A DNA stretch of 64,000 nt from Plantago major (lineage: Eukaryota; Streptophyta; Magnoliopsida; Lamiales; Plantaginaceae): positions 79,630-143,629 of the forward strand of contig JAIFAC010000213.1 of assembly GCA_026545765.1 (NCBI GenBank), read 5' to 3'. Shown here piece by piece: positions 11,925 to 24,041 of this stretch; within the stretch, counting starts at the first letter, position 1; every line of letters starts with the position of its first letter. The notes under the pieces are model-generated. The model was not told the origin of the DNA, made no database searches, and saw only the letters and a list, made by a program, of their open reading frames with translations. The position numbers and the translations under genes are program-made.

Positions 11925-12598
11925 TGATAAGCTCAAATTATACTCTAAATAAATTAGGAGAATAAGTCAGAGTTGTAGACTATGCTTAACTCGCATCGCT
12001 CTAGGGAATTAATCAGGCTACCACAACGAATGAGAGTAAACAGTTTGTTTGTAAGTAACAGATTGATTGATGGTTTTGTATACTTCTAACTAGATTGACT
12101 AAAGCTAAGATTACGATCAACAATGAGAGGAAGATGAATACAGTAGCAAGATCCAATTATGCTAATTCGAACTAGGGATAACACTCATATTTGTCACACG
12201 GTCGCTAGACAAAGAAATCAATCTATTCGATTCAACCAACAGTTCTTAGAAAATATTATACTGGAGAAATCGTGAGTCGTCAATTCACGATCCTTAAACA
12301 TGAACAATTTAGAGAATTTAATACGGACTTATCGAATTGAAGGTTTTTACAAAGATTTTATACGAGACTAACCTATATGAGTGTTTTGATAAACCCTAGA
12401 ACGAATATGCATAATCTTCACATACTACTATATTCAAAGGTGTTTAGCTACTCATACTAGATGATTGCATACAGAGATTAATGGTAAAAATCATATGAAA
12501 CATTGATTACAAACTCGCATGCAATAACATAAAATTCAATCGATAAGATAAAGAATGAATTGCAAGAAGAAAGCAATGGAGAAATCAGTACCAATAAT
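11925..12598 (-). repeat. 5' LTR of element B, left piece
   Basis: This is the first half of the B LTR, from TGATAAGC to the D insertion site. The last five bases, ataat (12594-12598), are the D target duplication. The LTR resumes at 41176 with ataat again. Confidence 0.9.
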
Positions 12599-13405
12599 TG
12601 CTGAGGGATAAAACCTCAAACACCAACACTACTACTACTACCAGTAACCTAATCTAGGATCCGCCTCCAACTTGAAGTCCGAACAAAGGCTTGTCCGAGC
12701 AAGAGTACCTGAAAGGACTAAGGGGGGGGGGGGGTGTTAGAATGGGTTACCGGATTGCCTAAGTTAATCCGGAAGGAGGCTTTACTCAAAGGAGAGTTGA
12801 AAGCTCTCAATGCAATAGTAATGGGAAAGGTTATGAATTCAAGAGTGCTTGTGACTTAGGGGACAACACCATTTCCTAGGGAATTTTTACTTACCTCAAG
12901 GTCTTGGACCTTGTGTCGTATTTATAGTTATATCATGCTTATGAAGTGGCTCATAAGATGATGCCAAGTGTATGCCTCAGATTTGGACACCAATGCTACC
13001 TTTGGCCCATGGCCCCTTAGTGAACAAAGAATCCAATACTAATTAATGGGCCCGAGGGTAGTTTGACCTTTCCTCTTGAGAGTACTATTCCGCACGTTGG
13101 GTCCGCGGTAAGTCCCTCGACAGATCCGCATGATTAGTCGATCATTGGGTAACTCAAGGTGTCCGACCTTAGAGTTCCATGTACATCTCTGTTTCACAAA
13201 TACGCTTGGTCTTATCAGATCGGTGGCCCGAGATTCTCCGGTCCGTCCGCTTAGCATCTTAGGACCGATGCTTATGTACTTGGGAGGACCAGGTAACCTT
13301 TTGTCAGGTTCGGAAATCATCCATCTAGCTTGGTCGGACCTAGCTGAAATGGCGTGCTGACTTGTGAGTACTAGTTGACCTGAGATGGTTTCCTTTAGGA
13401 TGGAC
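12599..13405 (-). repeat. 3' LTR of element D, left piece
   Basis: Starts TGCTGAGGGATAAAACC and matches 40294-41175. A TATA-like ctataaata on the minus strand (near 12910-12920) fits the element's minus-strand transcription. A run of about 14 G near 12721 replaces 'gcgggg' in the other LTR and is probably an assembly error. The piece ends with tggac, the copia TSD (13401-13405). Confidence 0.85.
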
Positions 13406-14814
13406 TGTTAGGAATATCTGTTAGTATTTTGATCATTCATCACATGTTCTTATCTTTGCCAGAAAGGTGATTAAGTACTCTTAGTTCACTTGAACATTGT
13501 AAAAGAGGAAATCACTGAGTATGATTAGTCTAGTAAATCTTGTATTAGGATGATAGGTCTCTGAATGTAATTTTTATTTCCAAGAAGACCATGAAGATCA
13601 ATCCTAGCAATGGAGCTTTTCTGAAGATTACAAGACCGGAGATTGCACAAGATTTATGAAGACACCAAGGTTTAGTCTCACTCGGAAAGACTATGTCCTT
13701 AATCCTTTCTTAAGTGCATTTAGTTACTTTTGAAACATGATTCTGGAACATATGACATCATGAGTATGGAGCATGCAAGCCATCAGAAAGGCTAATGTAT
13801 CCGTTGAAGACTACAGGACAAGAAATAGTACATGTGCATTAATTGCATCGGCAGAAAAGGCGCTAAAGCACAGTCCTCTCTGAGATATGAGACAAGGACT
13901 TCTGAGTACTCATTTCAAGATAAGTATAGACTGAATTGGAATTGTGTCTAACGGATAACTTCCCAACGACTCTCTAATTCATTTATAAATATCACACACT
14001 TAGATGCTGAGAAATACAACGACCGAAGAACGAACTAACTTGCAAACTTACAATCTAGCAAAGTATTCTCTCAAGCACTCTACTACCCTTTCTGAAAGCT
14101 TTCATTGGTCAAGAATCACTAGTAGTTCTAAGTTGTCCTGAACCTTAACAAGAGATTGTTATTCGTGAAAGAGTTGAACTATCAGATAACCTTTCTCAAG
14201 CTCATTCTCCAGAACGGACATCAATTACTGGTCAAGAAGAGCAGATTGCCATACACTGAACAAGTTTATTAAGTAGTCTTGTTCTATTAGGCTCTCTGGA
14301 AACATAACTGAAAAGTTATACAAGAAGCCTCTCTGACAAACCTTATAACCAACACCATCAAGGCGTGGAGTAGAGGAAGTACTTGATTCGGGAAATCAGG
14401 GAATAACTCCAAGGTTATCTGAGTAGAGGAAGTACTTAGCTCTAGGAGCTGGGGAATAACTCAGGGGGAACATTTGTTGGGAACCATTTGTTTAGGAATC
14501 TTAGAATAGGATTATTGTAAGGTGAACTCAATTATCTGTTCTAGTGAATTCTAGGTCTCATAAAGACCAAAGTGGATTAGTTGGAGGATTACGCCACCTC
14601 CAGATACCACTATAATTGTTGTGTTATTTACCTTCAGATTTATCTTTCAAAGAAAGCACACACACTTACTTATTGTTTCGCACTTACCTATCTTAAAGTC
14701 TTCCGCCTGAATTTAAGTATCGTAAACCCCGGTTCTCGAGAACTGTGTTTATCGAAAAGTTTAAAAGACTATTCACCCCCTCTAGTCTTTTACTTTGCCG
14801 TTATCTGACCAACA
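13406..14814 (+). repeat. 5' LTR of the copia element
   Basis: 1409 bases, TGTTAGG...ACCAACA. A TATA-like 'ttataaata' near 13984-13992 is a plausible promoter. It aligns along its whole length with 27115-28516; most differences fall at CAG/CTG. Confidence 0.93.
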
Positions 14815-14816
14815 AG

Positions 14817-14828
14817 TGGTATCGTAGC
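14817..14828 (+). promoter_or_regulatory. Primer binding site, initiator tRNA-Met type
   Basis: Two bases after the LTR is TGGTATCGTAGC, close to the usual TGGTATCAGAGC of copia elements. The difference is again at the CAG. This is where the tRNA primer for minus-strand synthesis would anneal. Confidence 0.85.
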
Positions 14829-14924
14829 GTGGTTCCCAAGACTTCAAGATCAACCTAGATCCCCGTGATAGGTGAAGAAACTTTGTCCCTTTCGAGGACT
14901 ATATAATTTGTGTTAAGCGCGCAG

Positions 14925-16260
14925 AATGTCTCTAAGTGATGCACCCATTCAAGCCGTAAAACTACGAGAAATGGAAGAACAACATGATGCTCCATCCGGA
15001 GGCCATTAGTGATGAGATGATCTATGTCATCAATGAAGGGCCTATTAAAATCGCATAACTCAAACAGCCAAGTTCGAGGTGTCCGATGGAAGAAAAGCCT
15101 GCATAAGGAAGATGAAAGCGAGGATGCGATCGCTAGTGATAGTGGTCGGTTGCTCGTGGAAGCATTATGTATGAAGACAAGCTAAGAGAGCTCGACATCC
15201 AAGATGCCAAGAGACACAGATTGATGGTCAAGCTCAGAATATAATCATCGATCGACACCGAGCACATACAAGGTAAACTATGGGTGCTAAAACGGCGAAA
15301 GTTGCATGGTAATTGATTGAAGAAATATGTGCCGGAACTGAGAAAAACAAAGAAAACAAGTTCGAAGTTCTTAAATTGAAGTTCCAAAACTTCAAGCAAG
15401 GTCCCACTGAAACTCTGGAAGAACTTGATTTCAGGTTTACTACTCTTATGAGTGATATGGCTGCACTTGGTGAAAGCAACAGATACTCCCAAATGTAAAA
15501 GATTAAGACTATTGTCAAGTCTCAATCACAACCGGGAACACACTAAATTCTTTTTATTTCAACCAAGGAATGCCAAATATTACTCCAATAGAGCTCTTCT
15601 CTCATCTTGATATTGTAGATTATGAGACAACTCAGAGAGAACAAACAGCTGAGAAGTTGCAAAGTGTTGCTCTAGTCTCTCAAGGTACTTCTGAAAAGAA
15701 AGATACCAAAGACGATCCAAGAAAATGCTCTTGCAAAGAAGACACATGAATAAATTTGTGAGTCAAGAGATTGAGAGAAGAAAAGCTAAACAAAAGTCAA
15801 AAAGCATCTTCGCCCAAACTATCATCAAGATAAGAACATTCAACTAAACAACTCTCAAGACCCCATTCGTAAAGGTGTTAGTACTGAATCAGTAGAGATA
15901 GGAAATGATATCTGCTTCTATTGTCAAAAGCCTGGTCACTTCAAGAGAGATTTCCCTGCTCTAAACAAGCTCAAGACAGGTGACAAGAAGGACAGAAGAA
16001 ATTACAAAAGAAATCCACGGGCCTTACTGACTGAAGAAAGGAAGAAGATTCAAATCCAACTTGATGCTCTAGATATTGAGTCAGATTCTGAAGATGGAGA
16101 TTCAGATAACTCAAACCTACCATCACCAGAATTGTGTGGAATCACCCACGACGTAATCGACTTCGCCTTAAGAAGAATGAAATGTGGAGTTGGAGATTGT
16201 CGGTCCGACATCTCCAACATTGAAATGTGTCTTATGGCTGATGAGGTAACAAACATTTCA
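14925..16260 (+). pseudogene. Copia gag (capsid/nucleocapsid), frames broken
   Basis: The gag region starts near the ATG at 14926. The capsid part is recognisable at 15313-15498 (MIEEICAGTEKNKENKFEVL, TETLEELDFRFTTLMSDMAA), in line with the retrotran_gag_2 family. The nucleocapsid zinc knuckle is at 15913-15960, CFYCQKPGHFKRDF, where the last ligand Cys is Phe. Indels and stops separate the pieces. In life the product would form the virus-like particle. The missing fourth ligand may be real or a base-call error. Confidence 0.8.
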
Positions 16261-16489
16261 CAATTTCGTATATGAGAGTGATGATGGAATTGAGGATCCT
16301 GAGTTAATCAGAGTGAATTCGATCGTTATGAGAAAGAATTTCGAAGCACAATCCAAAACCGTAATCCTAGAGGAAAGCAAAGAAACTCTTGAAAAGAGGT
16401 TTCGAGCCAACCAGGTATCTCGAGAACAAGAGCGTTGAAATAGCCTTCCGAAAATCGACATCCGAAATGAAAATTTTCACAAACTAGCC

Positions 16490-17297
16490 TTGGATGAACT
16501 TAATAAGAAAATGATAAAGCTTCTTTCTGAGAATGAGGAACTTCGAAAGAAAGAGCTATCCTTCCAATCTTATGCAAAGGCTAGTGACACTCTCACTGAG
16601 GTTCAATCATATCTGAGAGGTCCCTCTGAGAAAGGTGGACTTGGACTTGATGAACAATCGAGTAATTCATCTCCTCCAAGAAGAGTGATGAAAGGTCACC
16701 TTTGTAAAAGTCAATGAATGGTTCTTCAACCACCTATAGCATTGGTCAGAAAGCTAAGGTAGTTGACAAAGGAAAAGGAATAGCAACCCAACCTTTGAAA
16801 GAACAACAAGTTCACAAGAAACTTGTGGGTGAAGCTTCTGAAAAGAAATACAACCCTCAAACATGTAGCCATCCACATTGCCATATTACTAGGAAAGGAA
16901 GAATTGCTGGAATAGGCAAATTCTCTACTGTACCATTTTATGAAAATAAAGACGGTACAGAAACTAGTAAGGCTTCTGAAGACCGCATTCAGAAAGCCAA
17001 AGGTGTTCAAATGGCATCGCTATCGTATATTGGAAAAGTCCTTTACAACAATATAAGGAAGGACAAGAACAATGGCGCAAGGTCGATATTGCACGTAGTA
17101 ATAAATGTATGGAAGAAATCTCAAACCACCGAAAACTGAATGCCAAAGCTAGAAGGAACGCCGTAAAGGCTAAGTTTGCTCGAAAGCAATCCCGTAAACC
17201 TGTGGTCCGTAAGCACCAAAAGGAACACCTAGAAACACCTCAAGAAGGAAGATTGAGATCAAAATTACGATTCTATTGTTTCTCCTTCGATAGTTAG
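16490..17297 (+). pseudogene. Copia gag C-terminal extension, coiled-coil and basic segments
   Basis: Three overlapping or adjacent open stretches (16490-16717, 16714-17139, 17109-17297) continue the polyprotein between the zinc knuckle and protease. The first begins MDELNKKMIKLLSENEELRK, a leucine-rich coiled-coil-like segment. The second contains a Cys/His cluster, CSHPHCHITRKGRIAGIGK. The third is Lys/Arg-rich. I know no named domain for these, but Sireviruses have long gag C-terminal regions with coiled coils. Confidence 0.55.
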
Positions 17298-17397
17298 ACA
17301 AAACAAACTCCCAAGAAATTCACTAAAATGTGGATTCCACCGAAGAATGTTTAGTCTAAGTGGTTCTATCTCGAGGCAAGAACCTAACTCCCTTTCT

Positions 17398-17560
17398 GCT
17401 TTTGTAGAACGCCTCGACTAAGGCTCAATGGCTATTTGATAGTGGATGCGGAAAGCACATGACAGAGACAAAGCAACCGTCAACTACAAAGCTTGCAACA
17501 ATGGACCGTATATCGACGGTTGAGGAGAATTAAATCCTCTCTCGATTTGGTAACGCCAAA
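17398..17560 (+). pseudogene. Copia aspartic protease remnant
   Basis: The translation shows AQWLFDSGCGKHMTE around 17425-17470, matching the copia protease active-site motif (usually W-x-x-D-S-G-C/A-S-x-H-M-T). The catalytic Asp is present. Downstream the frame is lost near 17530 before the GAG-pre-integrase segment. The enzyme cleaves the Gag-Pol polyprotein. Confidence 0.75.
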
Positions 17561-18357
17561 TTGGGATCCTTAATACCATCGACGACATATGTTAAAGGTT
17601 TGAAATACAATCTATTTAGCATGAGCCAGTTTGCAGACAAGGGATTTACTGTGAAATTTAAAGCAAAATATTGCAAACTTATTGACAATGAGTCAAAGCA
17701 GACAGTCTTGGTTGCTAGGAGGAAAGGCGCCTTTATGTTGCCGATTGGGCATCCGCCACAATCAAGAATGTCTCATGGTGAGTCAATCAGTGACATGTAA
17801 GAGCACCGTTATGGCACAAAAGAATGAGTCACTTGAATTTCAAAACTCTGAACAAACTTGCCAAGAAAGAGTTAGTAGTTGTCCTTCCCAAAACATCTTT
17901 CAGAATGGATGGTATCTGTTCTGCCTGTCAGATAGGGAAACAATCTAAGATCTCTTTCAAGTCCAAAATTAGACACTCTAGTGTTAGACCACTACAACTA
18001 TTACACATGGATCTTTTTGAATCATCTGTAACTAGTTATGCAGGAAAGAAGTATGGTCTTGTTGTTGTAGATGACTTCAAGATTCACTGGTTGTCTTTTC
18101 CAAGCATAACTGATGCTAGGGTGGAGATACCAAACTTGCTAAATAAGCTTGAAGTCATGAAAAATGACAAAGTATCTACAATCAGGAAAGACCATGGTAC
18201 TGAATTTGTCAACCAGGACATAAAAGAGTTTTGTACCAGCAAAGGTATACAACATCAACTTTCCTCTGTAAGAACACCACAACAAAATGGTGTTGCAGAA
18301 AGGAAAAATAGAACCCTTAAAGAAGCAAAGAAGGACAATGTCATTTACATCAAATAA
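17561..18357 (+). pseudogene. Copia integrase (GAG-pre-integrase plus rve core)
   Basis: The first part (17561-17800) carries TYVKGLKYNLFSMSQFADKG, typical of the segment before integrase. After a frame change, 17824-18357 (177 residues) holds the zinc-binding H (MSHLNF, His3) and CSAC (Cys32, Cys35). The catalytic core has Asp63 in LLHMDLF, Asp123 in KDHGTEF and Glu159 in NGVAERKNRTL, so the D,D-35-E triad is complete with 35 residues between the last two. The integrase inserts the cDNA into the host genome. The C-terminal part is broken after 18357. Confidence 0.88.
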
Positions 18358-19265
18358 GTGAAGTTTATCGGTTGAAGTCAGAACACAAAGATGCTACACT
18401 CGTAATGTATGTTTGATAAACAAACACCATGACAAGGCCCCTTATGAGCTCTTAGTTGGTAGACCCCCTAATATTAAACATCTGAAAGTGTTTTGGTTGT
18501 AGATGTTTTGTTCTTAACAATGGAAAAGAGTATCTAAGAACATTTCAACCAAAGGCGTATGAAGGAGTATTTCTTGGTTATTCTATGAATAGCAAAGCTA
18601 CAGAGTTTACAACAAAAGAACAAAGAAGATTGAAGAATCACCATGTCAGATTCTATGAAGAAAGCAAGAAATCACCCTTGATGATGAACTCTCAGAAAGG
18701 TTCAAGGAACTAATGTTAAAGGATTCTGAAGAAGAACCCTCATAAAGGAAAAACATCATTATGGAAAGAGAGGATGACTCTGACGAAGAAAAGCATGAAA
18801 TGCCTAGTAACAACCAGATGATTCTCAGACATGATGAAGAATTTCCTATGAAAATTCCAGAAATGGAAATCAAGATGTTCATCAAAGAACTAATTCGAAA
18901 TGACCTCTCCGATGCATGTCCCGTAAAAACCCTCACATCGAGCAAGTGTCGACATTCAACGCCTCCGTGGTTCAAAATGTCATAGATAATCAAGAAGTAT
19001 CAAGTCATAATCATAGTGATTCACATTCGATCACATAGATGTCACCGCATTTCTCCCAAACCCATGATGAGATGGATCAAGGATCATCCGCAAAGGATGT
19101 GATCGACCAATCAATCAAGGTGTTAGGACTAGGAGAGCAATAGCCTAAAATGCTAATTTTCTTTCGATGTTTCATCTCAAACATTGAACCTAAAACTATT
19201 GAAGAAGCATTAAGAGACCAAGATCGGATCTCCGCAATGCAAGAAGAGTCGATCGCTTGAAAGAA
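18358..19265 (+). pseudogene. Copia integrase C-terminal region and acidic linker to RT, degraded
   Basis: Fragments such as YELLVGRPPNIKHL (near 18450) and GVFLGYS (near 18570) are the usual copia integrase tail. A short acidic stretch follows (18761-18985, EREDDSDEEKHEM). Several stops and frame changes occur, so no continuous protein can be drawn. Confidence 0.65.
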
Positions 19266-20043
19266 ACAAAGTCCTAAACTAGTTCCATTTGTAGAAGGAA
19301 TATCCGTGATTGGAACCAAGTGGGTTTTCGTAAACAAGATGAATGAATCGTGAAATAACCGTAAACAAAGCAAGGTTGGTTGCCAAAGGATTCACCTGCA
19401 TCAAGGTTTAGATTTTGATGAGTCATATGCACCAGCTTGCCGATTGATGCAATAAGACTCTTTCCGCCTTTGCAGCTCATAAAGACTTTAAAGTTTATCG
19501 ATGGATGTCAAAAGTGCATTCTTGAATGGTGAACTTGCCGAGGAAGTCTATGTTGAACAACCACCGGTTTTGAAGTTTCCTCGTAAAGTAGAATGGTCTA
19601 TAAGCTACGTAAAGCTCTATATGGATCAAACAGCTCCAAGAGCATGGTATGATACTTGGCCTAATACCTTCTCGAAAGTGGTTTCAAGAAAGGTGAAGTT
19701 GATAAAACTTTATTTACCTTAAATCATGATGGGAAACCGCCTAGTTCAAGTATATGTTGATGACATTATATTTGGATCTAAGGATAAGCAACTTTGTGAT
19801 GACTTTGCAAATCTCATGAAAAATAAGTTTGAGATGAGCATGATGGGAGAATTGAACTATTTCCTAGGATTGCAAGTCAAGCAACTCAATGATGGAATAT
19901 TCATTAGTCAGACAAAGTACGCAAAAGACATGCTCACAAAGTTCAATCTTAAGCCCTCTGAAAAGAATGCTAAGATACCTATGAGCATAGGAACCAAAAT
20001 GACCTATAATCAATCGATAAGAGTGTCAAGAACACAAGTATAG
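19266..20043 (+). pseudogene. Copia reverse transcriptase
   Basis: RVT_2-type polymerase in pieces. KWVFVNKMNE lies near 19320, DESYAPAC near 19420, and MDVKSAFLNGELAEEVYVEQP from 19501 (first catalytic Asp). From 19726 comes LVQVYVDDIIFGSKDK with the YVDD catalytic pair, then MGELNYFLGLQVKQ. Stops occur near 19340-19350 and at 19720, and the frame shifts between pieces. It would copy the element RNA into DNA. Confidence 0.88.
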
Positions 20044-20104
20044 GAAATTAATAGTTCACTACTTTACTCATCGCAAGGCATCAGATATTCAATATGCAGT
20101 TGGA

Positions 20105-20659
20105 GTGTGTGCTAGATTTCAAACAAGTCCAATGCAATCACACTACAACATTGCTATGAAAGTATTAAGGTATGTGAAAGGTACAATAAATGTAGGTTTG
20201 TGGTATCCTAAAGAAGGTGGATTGAGTTTGGCTGGTTACTCAGATGCTGACTATGCTGGATCAATGCTTGATAGGAAAAGTACCTCAGGAACTTGTCAGT
20301 TTCTGGGAACAAGACTTATCTCATGGTTTAGCAAGAAGCAAAACTCAATTGCAACTTCTACCACGTAGGTCAATATATTGTCACGTTGTTGTGCAACACA
20401 AATTCTGTGGATTCAACAACAACTCAGAGACTATGGACTCAATGAAGAGAAAACTTCCATTTTCTGTGATAACACAAGTGCTATTGCAATCACACAGAAC
20501 CCCAAATTCCATGCCAGAACAAAGCACATTGATGTTAGACACCACTTCATCAGAGACCATGTTGAAAAAGGCAATATAGAGATACTCAAGATTGGCACTG
20601 AAGACCAACTTGCAGATATCTTCACTAAGCCCTTACAAGAAAGCCGGTTCTTGGATTAA
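20105..20659 (+). pseudogene. Copia RNase H, end of pol
   Basis: Two pieces, 20105-20368 and 20378-20659, give YSDADYAG, DRKSTSGTCQFLG, ISWFSKKQNSIATST, then FCDNTSAIAI, HIDVRHHFIRD and ADIFTKPL. These are all standard landmarks of the copia C-terminal RNase H. The frame break lies between AT-ST and the expected E-A-E-Y segment. The pol ORF ends at 20659. Confidence 0.88.
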
Positions 20660-21600
20660 TGGAGTTGCCTAAGGACTGAAAATTGTCCTGAATCTCTAAA
20701 GACTGAATAAGTGAGTAGGCCTCTGAGAATAGGTTCTCAGAAAGCCAAGTTGATAAGAAGTGATGCAAAGGTTTCTGAGTAGCAACACTCAAAAATGCAA
20801 AACATTTCTGGAACGGGTATCCAGAAAGGCAAAGGTTGGTACAAACTCAATGAGTAAATAAGACTAGAACTTACTTACTAAGAGTGGGTCAAATACATTC
20901 AAACAACTGAAGTTTCTGATTCTTGAATTCAGGAAACTATTTAGTCATAAAGAGAAAAGACACACAAAGCTCAAAAGGTATAAGTTCTGAAAGTCAAACA
21001 TGTCCAATGTCTTGTATTTTTACCATTTTCATGATAAACAATATATAGATAAGGACTTGACATTCAGAATGATAAGCTTAAACGATCAAAGTGTTCTCAC
21101 TCTTTACTTAGTGACACAATGAATGTAGCATATTAAAATTCCATCAAGTCGGCACATTACCATTTGTTGATTGATATCATTACAAGATATTCAATATAAG
21201 CCCTTGATGTATAAACGTTTGATCTCAACGGCTGAGATTAAAACAAAGCAAGTAATGTCTGTTTAGAAATTCAGACGTGGCCCACTAAGCATTTAATGAA
21301 GTACAAAGGACGTACCACGCCTATGCAGATGCAAAGACACGCATTCAAATTCAGCTATATGTATGTTGTATCTATGTATGTTTTATCTGCTATATATATA
21401 GGAATTGGGCAAAAGACAAACACTTTTACCAAATCTGAAATTTCAAACTTGCATCAAAATAGCAAAATCTCTCAAGATTTCTGCAAACCTCCTTCTGCAA
21501 ACTCAACTTTTTGTGCTTAGTCTCAAAAGATAAACTAATCTCAATTACTTGTGCAAAATCCTTCTGCAAAACCACTTATTCAAAACTTTATATAAAGAGA
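20660..21600 (+). other. Spacer between copia pol and the 3' extra region
   Basis: About 940 bases with no coding support. The first 350 bases are rich in variants of 'ttctgagaaagc'/'ctcagaaagcc', also frequent further downstream. Around 21350-21410 a TATA-like 'ctatatatatagg' lies about 200 bases before the ATG at 21601 and could serve transcription of the extra region, but this is weak. Confidence 0.45.
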
Positions 21601-23183
21601 TGGCACCCAAGAAGATGACCACCAAGAACCCTAAAGCTGGATCATCTACTACTGCTGAAAAGCAAGGAGGAAAAGAACTTAAGGTGTTGAATAAACGCCT
21701 TCTGGGAGAATTCACCCCTTGACCGAACCCTAGTCATAAAATGAATTGGGAGCATTCTTAGTGAAGAAATATGTACCAAAAGCTATACCTTCAAAACCGT
21801 AAAAGAAACCGATATCGGGATGTTGAAGAATTCCCATATCTACAGGTTTTTATCTGCTGCACCCAGTGGCCTATCCACACTGGATGTACTGGAGTTCTAC
21901 AACAACTCCAAAATCTTCACAAAGGTTGTGAATAATAAAGAAGAAAAGTACATGCAGACTGAAGTCCAAGGACAAGAAATTGTTCTTGACTGCAAGGCTT
22001 TCTGCAAATTGTTCTGATTGAAAAATCGAGGAACTATTGAAGATATCAACATCAAGGACGCTTCAATGATTCAAGGCGTCAAAGAACTTTTTGAGGTAAT
22101 CCAGTTGGAAAATGCAAAAGGTTGCCCAGGAGACTTTATTCTAAAAGCTATCAGAACAAGTCATCTTCAGAAACACTGGAGTACTTTGGCTCTCATCCTG
22201 GTCCGTTGCTTTGATGGCAACAAAGGTGGAGTAGACCAGATAAGTATGGAGAGATGGATGATGATGCATCTTCAACTGTAAGAATGAAGGGCGTGAAACC
22301 CACTTCAATTGGGAAGTACGCCAACAAATTCTCGACATATTGAGGAATTTGAGCCCAAAATCATCAATGGCCTTGCGAGCCAAAAGCCAATATGCACTTT
22401 CGTCTCGTGGATATGTTACATTCTGGAAACCATGGGGATTACTCTTAGAGAGAAACAAGTAATCCCAGTCACCAACTCCCTTTTCAGACACGCCTTTGAA
22501 GAAAAGGAGAGAATTGTCACGAGCAAGTACTGTAAAGGTCAAGAAACTACACAAAGAAGGTGAGGAGGTTTCGGGCAAGCTCAAGCTAAACCTCCACCGC
22601 CAAAAAGAAAAAGGGCTCAAGGCAAAAGGACCTCCAAGTCCATAAACATTCAAGAGGCACAACCTTCGAGACAAGGTCTCAAGATGTTGTTCGCCTGTAA
22701 AGGCGCCAGAAGCCCCAAAATCCTCAAACAGATCGCCTGTAATCCTCCCGAGATGATAGAAATATCATAGATGGGTCTCGCCAACACGTAATGTTGATTC
22801 CGAGGACGATGAAGTAATCGCAATAAGGTTTCAAAAGATATAAGCTTGAGACCCAAGGAGGAGCATCAAACTTAGCTCTTCGTAAAGATAAGAGCCCTCC
22901 GCAAAGCAGGAAGAAGAAGGCCCGGTGAGGAAGATAGAATGATGGAAGATACCGACATTGCTTCCACATTCACAATACCAAAGACTCAATATTGTCAAGA
23001 AAACCCTGTTCTTGAACAGGTTCCTCAACCTTCTGAGAAAGCTCAACTCTCAGAAAGGGATCAAACTGAGATGGAGACTCAGAATGATACTACAGAGGAG
23101 AACAACAATGAGCACAGAGAGACTGTGCATTCACCACAAGTCCAAAAGATCAATGATCAGCCTGACTCTTTTCAAGTAGCAAA
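21601..23183 (+). pseudogene. Sirevirus 3' extra region (env-like position), N-terminal part
   Basis: A coding-like region begins at ATG 21601 (MAPKKMTTKNPKAG...) and is broken by stops at 21719 and 22015. Open pieces 21820-22017 and 22018-22281 share one frame and read SHIYRFLSAAPSGLSTLDV, then CPGDFILKAIRTSHL. Pieces at 22309-22563 and 22939-23183 follow in other frames; the last is Glu/Gln-rich (EKAQLSERDQTEMETQN). I see no clear envelope fusion peptide or transmembrane segment, so 'env-like' refers to position only. I do not recognise a named domain. Confidence 0.55.
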
Positions 23184-24041
23184 AGTAGTTTATATCTAAC
23201 TTGTCGACATTTCAATGTTAACTTGTTACTCATAAGCTTCATTTTGTTACAGGCCATATTGGAGACAAACTTTCAGGGGGAAGTTAATCTGTCCACCCTT
23301 CTGAATGAAGAAGAGGTTTCTCCAACCTTAGAACAACAAGAAGAGCCTGTTCTACAGGTAGCTAAGTTATCTCTGAATAGGAAATAGCTTGCTTGAAAAA
23401 TTAATATCTTCTGTTCTAAATTTCTTTTTGTCTTACTTTAAGCTCTAACTGACGAAGTAGTGGTGGAGGGACCAACACTCCAAAACCAAGAAAATCCAGA
23501 AGCTGAAAAGCTTTCTGAAGAAGCATTTACTGAGCCTTCTGATGAGAAGGTAAGCACTCAGTAATAATCTTCTTCAAGAATGCTCTGGAAATCCCACTAC
23601 TAAATCTCTTATGTTTGTTCTTACAGCTCACCAAGAACAATTGAAGGAGAAAATTCTTGAAAACTCCTCCAATAGACAATCAAATCAACAAGCAAGATTC
23701 AAGAAAGGTTCCGTAAAACCCCAAGGTTTCTGAGAAAGATGCCACTGAGCTTCCTCACTTGGAAGTAAGTGAAGTCTCAGAAAGCATTTTTCCACTTATC
23801 TTTTCTGATAACAAGTTTCTAAACATATTTGATTCTATTTCTCAGGTTAAATAAAAAAGAAAGGATGCTGAGGATCAGACTTCTCCTCACAACAAGGTAT
23901 CTGAGGCCTCTGTGCCCAAACAAGCTGAAGTCCAAGCAAATGAGCCTAGTGTTTCTACGTGTATGCTCGTAAAGCTTACTTTTGCACACAGATACCAACT
24001 CAAGTGGTTTGAACAAAACTAACTTGATCCCTTTCTTTCAG
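23184..24041 (+). other. Series of candidate phase-0 introns in the copia 3' region
   Basis: Short AT-rich segments with plant-like splice borders alternate with open, acidic exon-like pieces. Candidates are: about 23184/23191-23252 (acceptor ttttgttacag), 23358-23442 (donor cag|gtagc), 23550-23626 (aag|gtaagc...ttcttacag), 23765-23845 (gaa|gtaagtg...tatttctcag) and 23961-24041 (gtatgc...ctttctttcag). The best-defined ones are 77-85 bases long. The exon-like pieces between them stay open in phase 0 (for example 23253-23357, 35 codons) except where a CAG-type base-call anomaly or a stop (taa near 23852) intervenes. Splicing is inferred from sequence only. Confidence 0.55.
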
